Assembly (NCBI RefSeq): GCF_000003815.2
Contig: NC_049981.1
Location: 6,785,041-6,849,040 of the forward strand
Direction: 5' to 3'
DNA length: 64,000 nucleotides
Source: Branchiostoma floridae
Taxonomy: Eukaryota > Chordata > Leptocardii > Amphioxiformes > Branchiostomatidae
Part shown: in pieces, positions 10,387-22,511 of the stretch
Numbering within the stretch: the first letter of the stretch is position 1
Layout of the letters: each line of letters opens with the position of its first letter
The notes under the pieces: generated by a model
The model's database searches: none
Seen by the model: only the letters and a program-made list of their open reading frames with translations
Told to the model about the DNA's origin: nothing
Made by a program: the position numbers and the translations under genes

Positions 10387-11600
10387 CTGAACATGCAATA
10401 TCAAGTTCAAGTTATATGCAAGTGAACAGGTGAAACATGCATGTCATGAGGTGGTGGGTGGTAAGATGGCAACGTTGTGAAAACATTGTGAAATACATAT
10501 CCATTAAGTTACGTATACTTTACATTTTGCAAGCATATATATCATCTTACTTTTAAGGAACGGTTAAACATGTGGCTATGCCCCAAGATATAATAACTGT
10601 AAGATCATTTTCATGTTTTAAAGGAAGACTGAAACTTTATTTGCTACTAATATTCGAAGTCTCTGATGTTGTTTAGGTGCCTTTTAAAACGAGGCAATGG
10701 AAGTGGCAGTCACAAGTCCCATATAAACGTTCCTTTGTTATTTTACCTAATATTAAAAAAGGCTTTTCATATCTACAATACACACGTAGCCTGAATTTTT
10801 CAAAGCCAAATAACTATTTTCTTGACATAGGGGTGCTTTTTCTTCCAATTTTGCAGACGATTGTACCATAAATATCATAAAGAATCACGATTGCAACAAA
10901 TTTGCGAACAGCACAAAATTCCATATCGACATCTTGGAACATAGCCATCAATGGGTTGTTGTCAAAAGGAAGAGATTCTTGTTACAACTGTTGTACAGTA
11001 CCATTGCAATATCGGCAGTATTCAGCCACACATAAATACATAGGATTACAGCATTAGACTGAAAGTGGTCCATGAGAAAATCGACAAGCTTACGACATAG
11101 CAGATATAACACCAATAAATCGATAGGACAGCATTTAGCATCGTCGCATTAGAACGTGAAATACATTCAAATTACATGACTATGAAAGGTTATGTCTGGA
11201 ATAATGAATAGCGAAATAAAAACATCGAGTAAGGCCTTTTAGAGTAATACAGTTGTTGCAGACTTTTGGTCGTCACAATTCATTACAAAAAATTCAGTGC
11301 AGGATTTTAACAGTAATTCCCTTCGGCTTGTTTGAATCGCATTAAGTTTATGGTTAGTCGAGATTGAGAAATTTCATGTTTATGTAAACTAATAACAGCT
11401 TCAGAATCTGTTACGTTAGCATTTAGTAATGCGATTTTCTACGTTGCTTTAGTAGCAAAGAGCACTCGGTCTTCCACTTCTTTTCTAAACTACTTATCAT
11501 TCCATTAGAACAATAAATGATATGCAGCATAGGGCATAGAACTCAACAAAGAATACGTTGAAACACTAATATGGTTGGATGGCCCATTCTGAGTTTCATC
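10387..11600. other. Gene-free stretch
   Basis: AT-rich DNA without a supported exon. A candidate exon of the Lys/Ser gene at 10553-10580 was considered and not accepted because it has no good acceptor. Confidence 0.35.
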
Positions 11601-11604
11601 ATCA

Positions 11605-11801
11605 TCATCGTCGCGGGCTACTTGCCCGGACCAGGTCCACTCTCTCCTTCCAAACGTCTCTGTCCCCCATAGCGTTCTCTAAGTCCTCAACCCGCAACCC
11701 CACATCACGAGCAAGCTGGTCTATGTATGTTAGTCGAGGTCGCCCAGCATGTGCATACCCGTGTGTTGGCTTCCACAGAATGAGTTCACTAGCAAGCTCA
11801 G
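11605..11801 (-). pseudogene. Non-LTR retrotransposon (LINE) ORF2 C-terminal fragment
   Basis: Read on the minus strand from 11801 to a TGA at 11605-11607, the frame gives ELASELILWKPTHGYAHAGR, then RPRLTYIDQLARDVGL, then a DRDVWKERV block and RASSPRR at the end. The order G-RP-x-TYxDxLxxDxGL, AMxDRxxWxxRV, RASSP is the familiar tail of reverse-transcriptase polyproteins of one LINE group in marine invertebrates. Only about 65 residues are left, so it is a 5'-truncated dead copy. A second tail of the same type lies at 37597-37730 in the opposite orientation. Confidence 0.75.
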
Positions 11802-11845
11802 TTTAACGTTCAAATATATAGCGTTATATATCGATGTTATGTAAT

Positions 11846-12004
11846 TCACACAAGAGGTAGTATTAGACTTTGTTCATCACCTCTTTTACTATGCCTGTTT
11901 AAACCGGCTGGTTTCTTGCCCAGGGTAAGAACAATAAGGAAGTGCTCCCACTGTGACTTGTCCAGCAGTTTGAATGGTGGATTGACCCCCATAACCACAT
12001 AAAC
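11846..12004 (-). pseudogene. Coding-like fragment of unknown origin
   Basis: A frame of 52 codons on the minus strand, ending at a TGA, reads as well-ordered protein: NPPFKLLDKSQWEHFLIVLT, then LGKKPAGLNRHSKRGDEQSL. It has no ATG start of its own but may begin after an AG at about 12005. A second minus frame over the same bases (about 11889-12035, GYGGQSTIQTAGQVTVGALP) and a plus frame (RKCSHCDLSSSLNGG) are also open. I do not recognise any of them. It may be a remnant of a transposon ORF, since a LINE tail lies directly beside it, or an exon of an unannotated gene. Confidence 0.3.
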
Positions 12005-12049
12005 TCATAAACATCCCAGACTGTCTACCAGCTAGAAACAATGGTCAGA

Positions 12050-13310
12050 GACAGATTTGCATATTACTGGTCACTGATTCAAATATTCTGTACTGGTTTT
12101 CATATGAACATTATTAAATCATACAGAATGACCCAAAGTAAGTGTTAACAAAGTTACATAATGCAATGTTTCAATTAGATAAGATCATGTGATAATAAAA
12201 TAAGATAATACTATCTGCAGTTCTGGAAAAACAACTTTCTTCAAATTTCAAATCATCCTTGTCAAAATTGTATCAAAGCATCTACATGCATCTACATTTC
12301 GAACTTGAAAATGTATTCCTTACGACTTATAGCTCTCATGAGTTGTGTGTGTAGAAACATGACTTGTAATAATTGACTTATAGTAAGAGACCAGTATAGA
12401 CCTATGCTCTGTAGAACTGTACAACAAAAAAAACAACTGCCAGCTGATGTCTCACACTGAATAGCAACCCAGTATTGTCATTACATCATATTCTGGGCTA
12501 AATGTTCTTCAACAAGCTAATTTCTCTATGATGTGAAGTCTTACTTCAATTTCTTATCTGTCGTCTCTAGATTTCAAACAGGATTTGAAGAGTAACTTGT
12601 ACTTTCTCAGTCAGGCTACCACTGATGTTAACTGCACGGGTGCCTGTAGCATACTGAAGGCCATAGTTTATATTATATGGTCTTTATATAGTTTTACCAG
12701 CCGGTTTAACCGTTATCTTTATGGCGTGACTGTGTACATTGAATTGATCTAAAATCCATTAGAAATCACACAAATAAGGTTTTTACGGATGGACCATTAA
12801 ATCAACATGAATAATTTATGTCAATACCGCAGTATAAAGAAGGATTTTAAAAGCACTCAGGCGCCAACAGATGTTAGTTGCTTTCTCGTTAATGTGAATT
12901 AGTGAATTATTGTTGCATGTAATGCAGAAAAAGGTATTTACGTATTTTGCTTCCTTGCAAAGAAAAGCACCTAAAACCTTTAAAAATATGGCACCAAAAA
13001 GTATATAAACCGTCGGTCTCGCAAAGAATGATGTAAACTAGTTACGTCTTGTTGCCTGTGATGCATAAAAACGTACATTCCCACTAAATCTTTTTCCATA
13101 AAGCTAAAAATTGCAGTCCTAGCTTTTTACTGTTTTTAGCATCTTCAAATATGTCTATATATTCATGGCCTTTTAATGCAATAGTAGCCCTGCCTCTAAA
13201 CCCTTCGCAGAGTTTGCCAATACCGAACGCATTTGGATACCATTGATGAATTACGTGATGATGAGTTTATGGCAAAAACCTGACACTTATTCCACAAGGG
13301 CTGCCAGACG
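12050..13310. other. Gene-free stretch
   Basis: AT-rich, no supported exon, no clear repeat structure seen. Confidence 0.35.
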
Positions 13311-13319
13311 CCATCGGAA

Positions 13320-13700
13320 TCAATGTCTGCTCCACCAAATAAAATAATAAAAACTAAAGCTTCGGGGATACAAGTATTGAGCCACTTCTAGTGCCCCAGG
13401 TGCAAGAAAAACCTTGTCTAAATCACCCAACTGACCTCCATCCATCCAGTGACCCTTTGATGATTCAGAAAGCAATCTATCACCAATGAAAAGGAAACTA
13501 CTTTTCATGATGAGCCGAAGATTGGCTTTCTTTTGTACAGAGGCCGAAAATGATGTTGTTGATTATGTGCTGGGATGATTGGCCTTTCGATCCTGAATTG
13601 TTGTATGTCAGTGGGAGAAGGACGTGCTCTCTACTATTGCAGTGACCACGGGGGTTTGATTGAAGATGCCGTGTCCGTTCCCTGTCGGATACTTTTATGC
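13320..13700 (-). pseudogene. Degenerate coding-like segment
   Basis: One minus-strand frame reads through about 120 codons with only two stops. It contains NGHGIFNQTPVVTAIVESTS, then SVQKKANLRLIMKSSFLFIG, then the open part GGQLGDLDKVFLAPGALEVA, and ends in a stop at 13320. The composition is that of a soluble protein rather than chance AT-rich DNA. I do not recognise the family. It is probably a decayed transposon or retrocopy. Confidence 0.3.
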
Positions 13701-13799
13701 TGCAACGTACTACATGTATATAACGCCCTTCAAAGTAGACAGATAGCAATATTACAGTTTCAGTTTACAGTGTGTTAATAGTGTGCTAAAAACACAATG

Positions 13800-16700
13800 T
13801 ACTGTACATGTAGAGCAGTGGACGACCAAACATATATACGGGAAAGTGTCTATTCAGCCATACCATTAAGTCACAATGGCTTTCCTAAAAGTTCCCAAAA
13901 GTTCCCGAATTCACAGTCACAGAAGCCACAAAGTATAGACTTAAGGTGAGGCTTTGTTTTTCTTCCTCTGCGTCCAAAAAACTCAGACCCAACCTATCTA
14001 GATACATCCAAAACTAGTCTCCCTCAATAATGATGTTCATCACAGACATGGCAAAAGTGACCCAACCCACAAACAAACATTTTCCTATCTACCATGAACT
14101 TGCCAATAAAATTTCATAAGATAATGACAATGATGTATTGGTATTCTTCTTTTTCCCTGCAACTGGAAATCAGTGAGAGATAAAACAAGAAATCTTTTAA
14201 GAAAAGCTGTGCATTGCCGCGTATTTTATGACTAAACTGCTGAGAGCGACACCTAGCTTCTTCAGTAGGAAATGCAGCAAAAGGGGATATTGGAAATTTA
14301 CCTCATTATCATAGTTTATGTCACATGAATTATTGGCACATTAAACAGGTTTTGTAAAACTTTTTGACCCACAATGAATATGCATTATTTTTCATTACAA
14401 AATAAGTTCCTTCTGATGCAATTTGTGATATATCTTTATATAAACATGGTGAGTTAAAGCGTAGATGTATTACGCTGGACCACATACAGTAACATGCGTC
14501 TAGAAGAGAGTTTTAATACTCGCCTGGAATGTACCATTGTCTAACTAAGCAATGAAACTCGGCAAGGAAAGAAGGGCCTTTGGAAGGGGCTTTGGAAGGG
14601 CTGGGTTAACATTGCTTGAACCATTGATCCATCCAACCATCCAACCATGTAAATAGTGGGCATAAGGCATTGCCGCTGGCGCGGCAATGCAAAAAAATGA
14701 CTGCTTCAGCTTAAGTAGATTATTCCAAATGTAAAATGATAATGCTGTCGATGCTACCACCTAGTAGTGTCAGCTATTATAATATTTTGCACAGTCAGTG
14801 TTGCAAAAAAATATCGTCAAGTCCAGGGAGCTGAGATAAGCTACTTGAAAACTTATTTTTGTTAGCTAATGGACCGAATCAAGTATCAAAGTGCCTTACT
14901 ACAACAGCAGCTGCCCTTTTCATTGTGATCGATAGCTAGAAACTTGAGTGCAGAAAAGAAAGGCAGTACGAAGCCTTGGCCATGTGCCAGGCACTTTGGG
15001 GATACTCTTATAAAAGGGATGGTCCCGTGGTTGATGTCTCACACTAACGCATCGAATGACAAGATAATTATTTGATCAGGCAGTCAGAGTCTATTAGCTA
15101 CACCAGTGGCTATCGAAAATCAACACTGCTGTCTTCCCAAATGCTTTGCTCAGTAGTAGGAAGAAAATTAGCCGCAGTGTCTAGCAGGGGATATGCCTCA
15201 ATTTATGTGTACGCAGCTGCCGAAAGCGTTAAATTAGTTCTTCATACTATCGGCTAGTGGCCCACCATGCAGCTATTTTAGATCAGTCAAATTGAATCTT
15301 ACGACGCGTCCTTCAATCTTGGTTAATTGCAAATCCCTTCCACTTCCACAAAGATAATAAACTTTTAAGTTTCTTGCTTGTATATCTGTGTCTTTAATGT
15401 TTCCCCAATCTTGAAATAGGGTAGCAACATGTTTTTCAATTCCTCAATTAATCAAAAAATTATTGGCTTCTTTGTACTTTCTACTTGCTTGTTTGCTGGG
15501 TGAAGGTGGATTTCTTTATTTTCATACCGAAAGACTCTGCGTAACGGACTAGCAGCTTACTGTACTATTTCACATGAGTCCAATACAAACTAAGATAGGA
15601 AGCAATGTGTTATTTCAATGCTTGACTTCTGCATATGATTCCTTTTGCTTTTCTTTCTGGCTGAGTGTTTTTGGGTTGCTTTAAATGGGTTGCTTAAAGA
15701 CAAGTGTGCTACTCAGTTCCCCTGACCTCCTTAAGACCTGGTACTAAGACGCATTGTAGCAGCAGTTTGCGTCTTGATTGATGTCACGGGGACGCTCATA
15801 AACTGCCAGCCCGCTGAAAGAAAATCGAAGCCGACTATCGTTTCTGTCTGTCACCCTGGCGGCCCAGGGGTACCTCAGGACCCGAACAGCGATTCTTAAT
15901 TGGATTCCTGGCGCAGTGTTGAGCCGGGGAATTGATTTCTTGGAAAGATTACGAAGTGAGATTGACACGTCACGTGCGTGGTGCGATTTGGTGGCAGATA
16001 AAACTGTGCCACATTTCTGAAGATATTATGTCACTGACAAGCGATATCGCCCAAAAACCCGGACTTACCTCAAATCTTTACGTTTAGTTAGATGAAAATC
16101 GATCATATGCATGTACTGTTTTTACATGCAACAGTAGGAATGATCCCGCACACTCTAGTAGTAGTTTGTAACTACCTTTACTACACCCCAGTAATAAATT
16201 GCTGTTTCTGTTCAGGACTTAAGCCCGTCTACTGCGCTCCACAAAAAGGGCCGGACTGTCTACAATGCTGCAATTACTTATCGAAACGGTAAATTGGTTG
16301 GACGTTCCATGCGGAAAATATGGCTCAGATACTCACCAGATACTTCTCTTCACCAAATGGAGAGGGCAGTCTACCACACTGCAGTACATCATTGATACAA
16401 CAAAAGCCTGGGCATTTGTTGTTCCTGTCTTTTTGTTTTTCATATGTACCTCTTTTTTACCAGGTTTTGCCCTGAAGTATATTCAAATCACGTGTAATGT
16501 ATAAGATACAGAACAACCCCTTCCCTCTTCGTGTTTGGTGAAACTTTGCTCACACTATCCACTTAACTCATCATCACCGAACAAAAACCCAGCTTCCTAC
16601 CATCCTCCTGTAAGATCAATGAGACCGCAGTGGCGCAGAGTAAAATCATTGGCAAGAATAATTTATCGCTGCCAAGCTAACATATTATCAAAAGCAACTT

Positions 16701-17800
16701 TATCAATAATTAAGGACCAGAACAAAGCTAAAGAATATCGAATTACTTTGACCTACGGACCTAACCATCGTTCATCACTTACGGTGTATGTATCATACTA
16801 GTACTCCTTCCTTAATACTATATTGTATTTTCGATCTTCTATGGTAATAGAAATACAAATGCAATGTGCTTTATTTGCAGATAAGGTATCATATCAACTG
16901 TATTTCCCCTGTATGTAAATTAAACTATGGTCACAATTATGTGCAGATGATGTTACTAGATTACCAATCCTTATTCTTGAGATCTATTCTGTATTCTTTT
17001 ATTGCATTCTATAGTTGATCATACAAAAGTCACTGTACTTTTTGCCGTGTCAATAAAGTTTGTCTTTTGTTTACAGAAACTGAAATGTTTGTATATCGTG
17101 ATATTTGTGAATATTACTACTAGATAATTTAAAATCAACTTTGACTACTCATCTATGTGTTGTATGTGTAATCAACTTCAATCAATGGGCATTTAAGATG
17201 AAAGGAAAAGTGTATTATCAAGTCATACATTAGCTGACGTCCTGGTGTTTGTAAATACATATGCAAAGTTTACTTTAGCACCAATTTGGCTTGATATAAG
17301 TTGTTTTCGTCCTTTTAGTCCAAGACCTTTACAGTTGCTTTCAATAGGGCAAGGTCACTTGTGAAGTCGTCTTTTCCTAAGACAAAAATGCCGAAGATTA
17401 AAAGATCGACTGAAAGTTCAATTTCATGTACTGAAATGTTCTGTTTGCAATTTCCGTACTTCTGTATCTGCCTCTTCGTTTGGCCATTGGTCCCTCGTCC
17501 AATACATGATATATTGCATATTAGGCGCCACATTAACCTACTGCAATCGATGTCACTCCGCTCCGATGTACGTCGGAAAAACAATCTAGTTGGGTCAATA
17601 AGCTTGAATCTAATCCATATAACTGCAGTATTGGAGGAGAACGTCGGTACACTTGGACTTATATGTCATCGTTTGATCAAATGGGCCGTTGGAGACATTT
17701 TTTTCTTGCCGACTAATTATCTTTATTTGCAGACAAGGACAATGTGGCACTGCACTCAAGTTTAACTTGCATACACAGTACAGATAGAGGTAAAGTTAGT
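13800..17800. other. Gene-free stretch
   Basis: I see no supported exon. Points worth recording are a somewhat GC-richer segment at 15740-15970 with a 74-codon minus ORF, a strong donor on the minus strand (GAG|GTAAGT) at 16062-16067, and small ORFs at 16535-16801 and 17361-17765. None has recognisable content. Confidence 0.35.
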
Positions 17801-17821
17801 CTTTTATTTTACCGACCGAAG

Positions 17822-17972
17822 TCAGGTAACCATTTTTACACCTGGGTGAAGTGAGGAAGGTCGTGTTAAGTGCCTTTCCCAAGGGCACAACGTCGGGGGC
17901 ACAGCGGGTATCGAACTCGGGACCTCTAAATTCAAATTCCGAGCCGAATGCTCTACCAGTTACGCCCCACCT
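17822..17972 (-). mobile_element. tRNA-derived SINE
   Basis: Read on the minus strand from about 17972 it begins GTGGGGCGTAACTGGTAGAG (A-box-like TGGTAGAG). It carries the B-box-like GAGTTCGATACC at 17907-17918, then the conserved body GTGCCCTTGGGAAAGGCACT and a CTCACTTCACCCAGGTG phrase. That order (RNA polymerase III promoter head, then the GGCACTT body) is typical of SINEs in deuterostome genomes. Degraded relatives are visible at about 26640-26790 (minus) and 28745-28920 (plus). Confidence 0.75.
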
Positions 17973-18267
17973 TTATTCATTAGCTACATGTAGTTGTCAA
18001 ATTGATAAGTTGCAGTGAGACAAAAAAAATTGCAAAAACATATTACAATTTTCCAAATTTCTAGGCCCCTGTGAATTTTGAACATTTACTTTTCTATATA
18101 AACCCTTTGGATTTTTTTTTACTCTCATTATCAAGGAATGCGCATTTTATTTTATTAATTAAAATAACAAAGTACGACGTTTCATTAGGAGCTCTGCCTT
18201 TTAACAAGATAATGCCTGCTGCAGTAATGAAGAAATGTTTGTCTGATTCTTTAATTTGCACCGCAGT

Positions 18268-18522
18268 AAAGGTGCACTCTCACTGCACGTGCGTCACGCG
18301 TGCGTCACTCCGGGGTTTGAAAGATACTCAACGAATTACAGAGATAAAGAACGAATTTTCTTTCTTTCTGTATATTTTGTCGTCTTCTAAGTCATACTTT
18401 TACGTATTAAGCAATATCTGAATTCTAAAAAAAATCTAAGAAAATAAAATAAACACTGACGCAGTGAAAAAAAACCTGCAGTGACGCAAGCTTGACGCAA
18501 GTGCGGTGAGAGTGCATCTTTA
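18268..18522. mobile_element. MITE, family A (AAAGGTGCACTCTCACTGCACG termini)
   Basis: The left end AAAGGTGCACTCTCACTGCA is mirrored at the right end, where the minus strand reads TAAAGATGCACTCTCACCGC and then ACTTGCGTCAAGCTTGCGTC. The interior holds ACTCAACGAATTACAGAGAT, GTCGTCTTCTAAGTCATAC and TTTTACGTATT. About 255 bp with no coding capacity. Confidence 0.85.
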
Positions 18523-19273
18523 GAAAGCTGTGTAGCAAATTGGCCTCGCTCCAGATTTTTCGCTGCAGTCTCAATGCTTCATCAAAAGAAACCGATTCAA
18601 AATTACTTTGGCAACGAGCCACCGGTCATAGCAGTCTTTTTATGCCATGGTTTTAATCTATAAAGATATGGCTAATTTGCATTGAGTTGTGTACCGCCGC
18701 TAATAAGAGCTACAAATTGAAATTAGATACGTTTCATTAGATCGTTATTGAAATTCTCCTCAATCACAGCGTGGACCAGCTGTCATCTTTTCACAGTCCT
18801 GCAAGTAAATCATAACGTAATGAGAATTGACCGACTAATAGTCTTGCGCAAAGTTCAATCATTTTAGTATTCTTCCTTTTAGCAGTCTTTTGACAGCATC
18901 ATTTGCCATCTGGTGCTTTTTGTTCAACTTGCTGCTTACATATCATCGTATTGTCCAAATTCTGTTTTAAAAGCCACTTCTATCAAAGAATACATCATAA
19001 AGTTATATGATATATGTAGAGATAAAAAATCTATTCCTTAATAGATTAGTAGATTTATATACATGTAGTTGACCTTTTTGCATTTACCATTTTCCATTAT
19101 TCTTATACCTTGCAATTAGCATTCGTGCCTTGCACATGAAGATTTCCTAAACCAAACGCAGGTGGGAAAGGAACAGCTAAGGATCGAGTTCGGTAAATCT
19201 GCAATAAACTCGATTGAAATCTAAGCCCCAGGCAGTCTAGCTACCTCCCCACCGTGAAAGAGTCCATGCTTAA

Positions 19274-19490
19274 GCCCCCTTTCCACCAGACGGCTCTCAC
19301 TGCGACCTAAATAGGATATGTCTAACCTTCGCTTCACTACATACAAATTGTAAAAGTGTGACTGAGAAGACAACAAAATACACAAAGTGTAAAAAAGATT
19401 CGTTTCTTTTCTGTACAATTCATTGAGCGATATGTCAAATTGTAGGTCGCAGAGAGAACGCGGCGAGAGCGACGGCCTAGTAGAAAGTAT
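19274..19490. mobile_element. MITE, family C (CCCCCTTTCCAC termini)
   Basis: The left end is GCCCCCTTTCCACCAGACGG followed by CTCTCACTGCGACCTAAAT. The right end is GGTCGCAGAGAGAACGCGGC followed by GACGGCCTAGTAGAAAG. The interior (CTCAGTCACACTTTTACAAT-like and CAATTCATTGAGCGATATGTC) matches the other family C copies. No ORF. Confidence 0.8.
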
Positions 19491-20108
19491 TATCGAAACG
19501 CAATGCGGCAAAGCGCTAAAATATGCTGCCGCAGTAAGCATGCGTGTTGCATTGTTATGGGCCCATTATTGCCTGGAATATTGATTGAACCCCCTATAGG
19601 TAACATTTGGTCTGTCAAATAAATCACCTTCCAACTTTCAAGGTGCATATAGGTTAGGAAGGCTAATTTGCATGCAGGAAGGCTATGGTAAGGCTAATTT
19701 GCATGCATTTAGAAAATGCTATCATGCATTAGCGTTTGCTTTGGAAATACATGTAGCTCATACTCTTTGTTTGAAAGCTAGTCAATATGCTTATCAATAG
19801 AAAACTAGGCTGCTAGATTACACTGTTTGTTGTAAAATCTTCTAAAATTCATGTTCCCCCTTAGTGTATGCAGACATTATTTTCTGTATGCAAAAAGAGA
19901 ACGGCTCCATAGAGTATTCGCTTGAAAAAAACAATAGCCATGAAATGTTGGTGATTTGAGCATGCAGGTTTGCTTTCTGAGTTTAACATTAATCTAGATA
20001 ACGTTTATTGGTAGAGCTCAAACTCCATGACGTTTTTTCCCCATTTACTTAAATAGTCGCCGCAACCCTTTGACACCAGTTTGCACCAGTTTTAAACTTC
20101 ACTCTTGG

Positions 20109-20350
20109 TACCACCTTTCCACAAGAACGGCACTCTCACCGCGCTCTCACTGCGACCTAAAATTTGACATATCGCTCAACGAATTGTATTGAAAAGAAAC
20201 GATCTTTTTTACACTCTACGTGTTTTGTTGTCTTCTTAGTCAACCTGTTCCATTTTGTATAATATACCCAGTGTGAAAGATAAGGTTAGACATATTCTAC
20301 TTAGGTCGCAGTGAGAGCGCAGCGCGATCGTCGTCTAGTGGAAAGGAAGC
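20109..20350. mobile_element. MITE, family C
   Basis: The left end ACCACCTTTCCACAAGAACGG runs into CTCTCACTGCGACC; the right end GGTCGCAGTGAGAGCGCAGC runs into GCTCTAGTGGAAAGG-type sequence. The interior is colinear with the copy at 34706-34946. Confidence 0.85.
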
Positions 20351-20866
20351 CTTATCGATTTGACACCAGAGAGAGGGTACGCGTGATGACAGCCTACCGG
20401 GCTTTAACAGATGGGTATGCCAATTGTGCCGCAGTATAAAAACTGTTGATGCAGGGTTGGAAACCTTATCTCCAAATCTATTATTTTCAACCACGTTATC
20501 CGTTTTCTTTATCGGCCATGTCCAAAGAACACATAATTTCCAGGACGACTACATAATCAGATAAGAATTATTATTTCCTTTGACGGCAAAATTCACGGGA
20601 AATTATCAGTTTAATGTGAGACCAAAAAAGCTTGATAAGATACGTGTACCAAACGAAAGTACATTATGCAGAGGAAGCCATCGGAACGTTAATATATACG
20701 GTCGTGTACACGTATAATGTTGAAATAGTTGTGTCCAAACAGATATTGCATGTAACTCCCATTACACACACGGATACAGATATATGTATGTGATGCAACG
20801 TTGACCAAAGAGGTAAAAAAAAAAAAAACTCTGCTTCTATGATAGGTTTATATACCAGGCTATATA

Positions 20867-21133
20867 CGAGGGGCCTTCAAACAGTAATGCGACTTCTTTA
20901 TAGAGGCTCATTTTTTTCATGGATTGATTTGAAATTTGGCACACAGGTACAAGAATATATCCTCTTGAGATTGAAATATCTCAATTTGTTGCTCAGATTT
21001 TTATGAGTGACTGAGTTGAGTTCAACTTGACCACACCCTTTGGAGCTTGTCAGGAGATCAGTTCCTCTAGATTGGACCATTTTAGAACTATTATAGGAAG
21101 CTGAAATTTTTATTACTTTTTGAAGGCCCCTCG
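20867..21133. mobile_element. Mariner-type MITE with TA target duplication
   Basis: It starts CGAGGGGCCTTCAAACAGTA and ends in TTTTTGAAGGCCCCTCG, with TA on both sides. The CGAGG..TTCAAA(A)AGTAA terminus and TA duplication fit Tc1/mariner elements. At 267 bp without a transposase, it is non-autonomous. Confidence 0.85.
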
Positions 21134-21676
21134 TAGCACACGCAAAGCAAAACCGCTCTTGGTATGGGTACTTTCTTGTTCTCGCGTGTCTTATTATCTA
21201 TGCCATTTGGTTTGCAATAAGAATACCTCAAGAGAGACTGCTAATTGCTTTAAGGCTCCGTGTCAGAATTTAGCTGTCAACCTGGCGAACAAATTTGTAA
21301 CTGTAACTTGAATAATTGAGTGTAATCTGATATGCGTGCTCCAAGGAATAAAGAAATGTGTATGATGTATTGTGGAATATATGTTTGAATACGACTACAT
21401 GGCATCACAGCAAACTCGTTCAGATATTGTCGCCGTTTTCTGTTTTCATTTTCTGATTGTCTGGGATTTGTCTGTGAACTAAAGTTCAAATTAGGTTTGA
21501 ACCAACCTTGTTTGAACCTTCCTTACATATCACAATTGGCATACCAGGCAACGTATTTATACAAATCATATACTTACATACATTGCTAACCTAAGGCCCT
21601 CCCTCCGTACTCTCAAACATTAAAAAGATCTTTTGAAACTACCTTCCATATGCTTGACCCTTCAATCGGTTCTTAC

Positions 21677-21715
21677 CCTTGAGCTGTTCTTCTTAGTCGA
21701 GACCATTCCCGTCAT
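21677..21715 (-). CDS. Possible first coding exon of the Lys/Ser gene (MTGMVSTKKNSSR)
   Basis: An ATG on the minus strand lies directly after an in-frame TAA and opens 13 codons that end in phase 0 at the strong donor GTAAGA. The composition (Lys, Ser, Thr) and the phase match the exons at 6911-10386. The intervening 11 kb would be an intron or hold exons I have not found. The link is inference, and the -3 position is not a purine. Confidence 0.25.
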
Positions 21716-22026
21716 TTAGTTTTTTTTTTTCGGTAAATCTTCCTGCTTTGGGGACTATATCAGCCACATATATCCATGTGTACTTAGCACTGCGCTATGT
21801 GGCATCTGCCGGTCGGAATAGGATTAGTGACAGCCAACCAAAGTAAAATATGAAAAACGCAACTTGAAAATCTCTTCTAAAATAGGCAAACATGTTGAAT
21901 AATTGAACAAGGCCATAAAATAGTTCCATCTATCAAACCTTAATCCCACCATGACGGTGTGTGAAATAGCATAATCCGAGCATACCGCACTGTGCATAAG
22001 GTGATTAGTCTTTGACAAAACCTCTA

Positions 22027-22251
22027 TACCCCTGTCACATTATCCACAATCTTCCGGCGTATCGATGGAAGATCGGTCATATTTAAGATCGACAGCGGGT
22101 TGCGAGTATTTGTCACCTAAAAACCGTCCCTGTCACGTATAAGCCATACTTTGTACAATTGCTGTGCAATGAAGTTATTATCATAAGCGAGGCTCGGGCG
22201 ATTGCCGCAGAATCGTCGCCCGATCGATTTTCGCCAAATGTGACGGGAGTA
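22027..22251. mobile_element. MITE, TACCCCTGTCACATT termini
   Basis: The left end TACCCCTGTCACATTATCC and the right end, on the minus strand TACTCCCGTCACATTTGGCG, form an imperfect inverted repeat of about 16 bp. The 225-bp element has no ORF. It lies almost end to end with the family C element at 22256. Confidence 0.7.
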
Positions 22252-22255
22252 TACT

Positions 22256-22511
22256 ACCTTCTTTCCACTGGGACGGCACTCTCGCCGCGCTCACTCTGCG
22301 ACCTCAAATTTGAAATATCACTCAACGAATTGTGTAGAAAAGAAACTATTTTTTTGTTACACTTTGTGTGTTTTGTGGTCTTCTCAGTCACACTTTTACA
22401 TGTTGTATGAATTACCCAGTGAAAAAGCGAAGGTCAGACATATCCTATTTAGGTCGCAGAGAGAGAGAGAGAGGGCGCGCAGCGCGATCGCCGTGTAATG
22501 GAAAGGCGGCC
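22256..22511. mobile_element. MITE, family C
   Basis: The left end CTTTCCACTGGGACGGCACT continues into CTCGCCGCGCTCACTCTGCGACC. The right end has GGTCGCAGAGAGAGAGAGAG then a GATCGCCGTGTAATGGAAAGG end. A short GA expansion lies inside the right arm. Confidence 0.85.

Noticed and set aside
10553-10580. Possible upstream exon of the Lys/Ser gene at a GTAAGA donor
   Set aside because: No acceptor with a pyrimidine tract that leaves an open frame.
17361-17765. 134-codon plus ORF
   Set aside because: AT-rich, hydrophobic low-information sequence, no splice context and no recognisable family; the antisense frame is equally open.
17888-17972. tRNA gene
   Set aside because: The A- and B-box-like sequences are present, but the cloverleaf is not intact and the SINE body follows directly.
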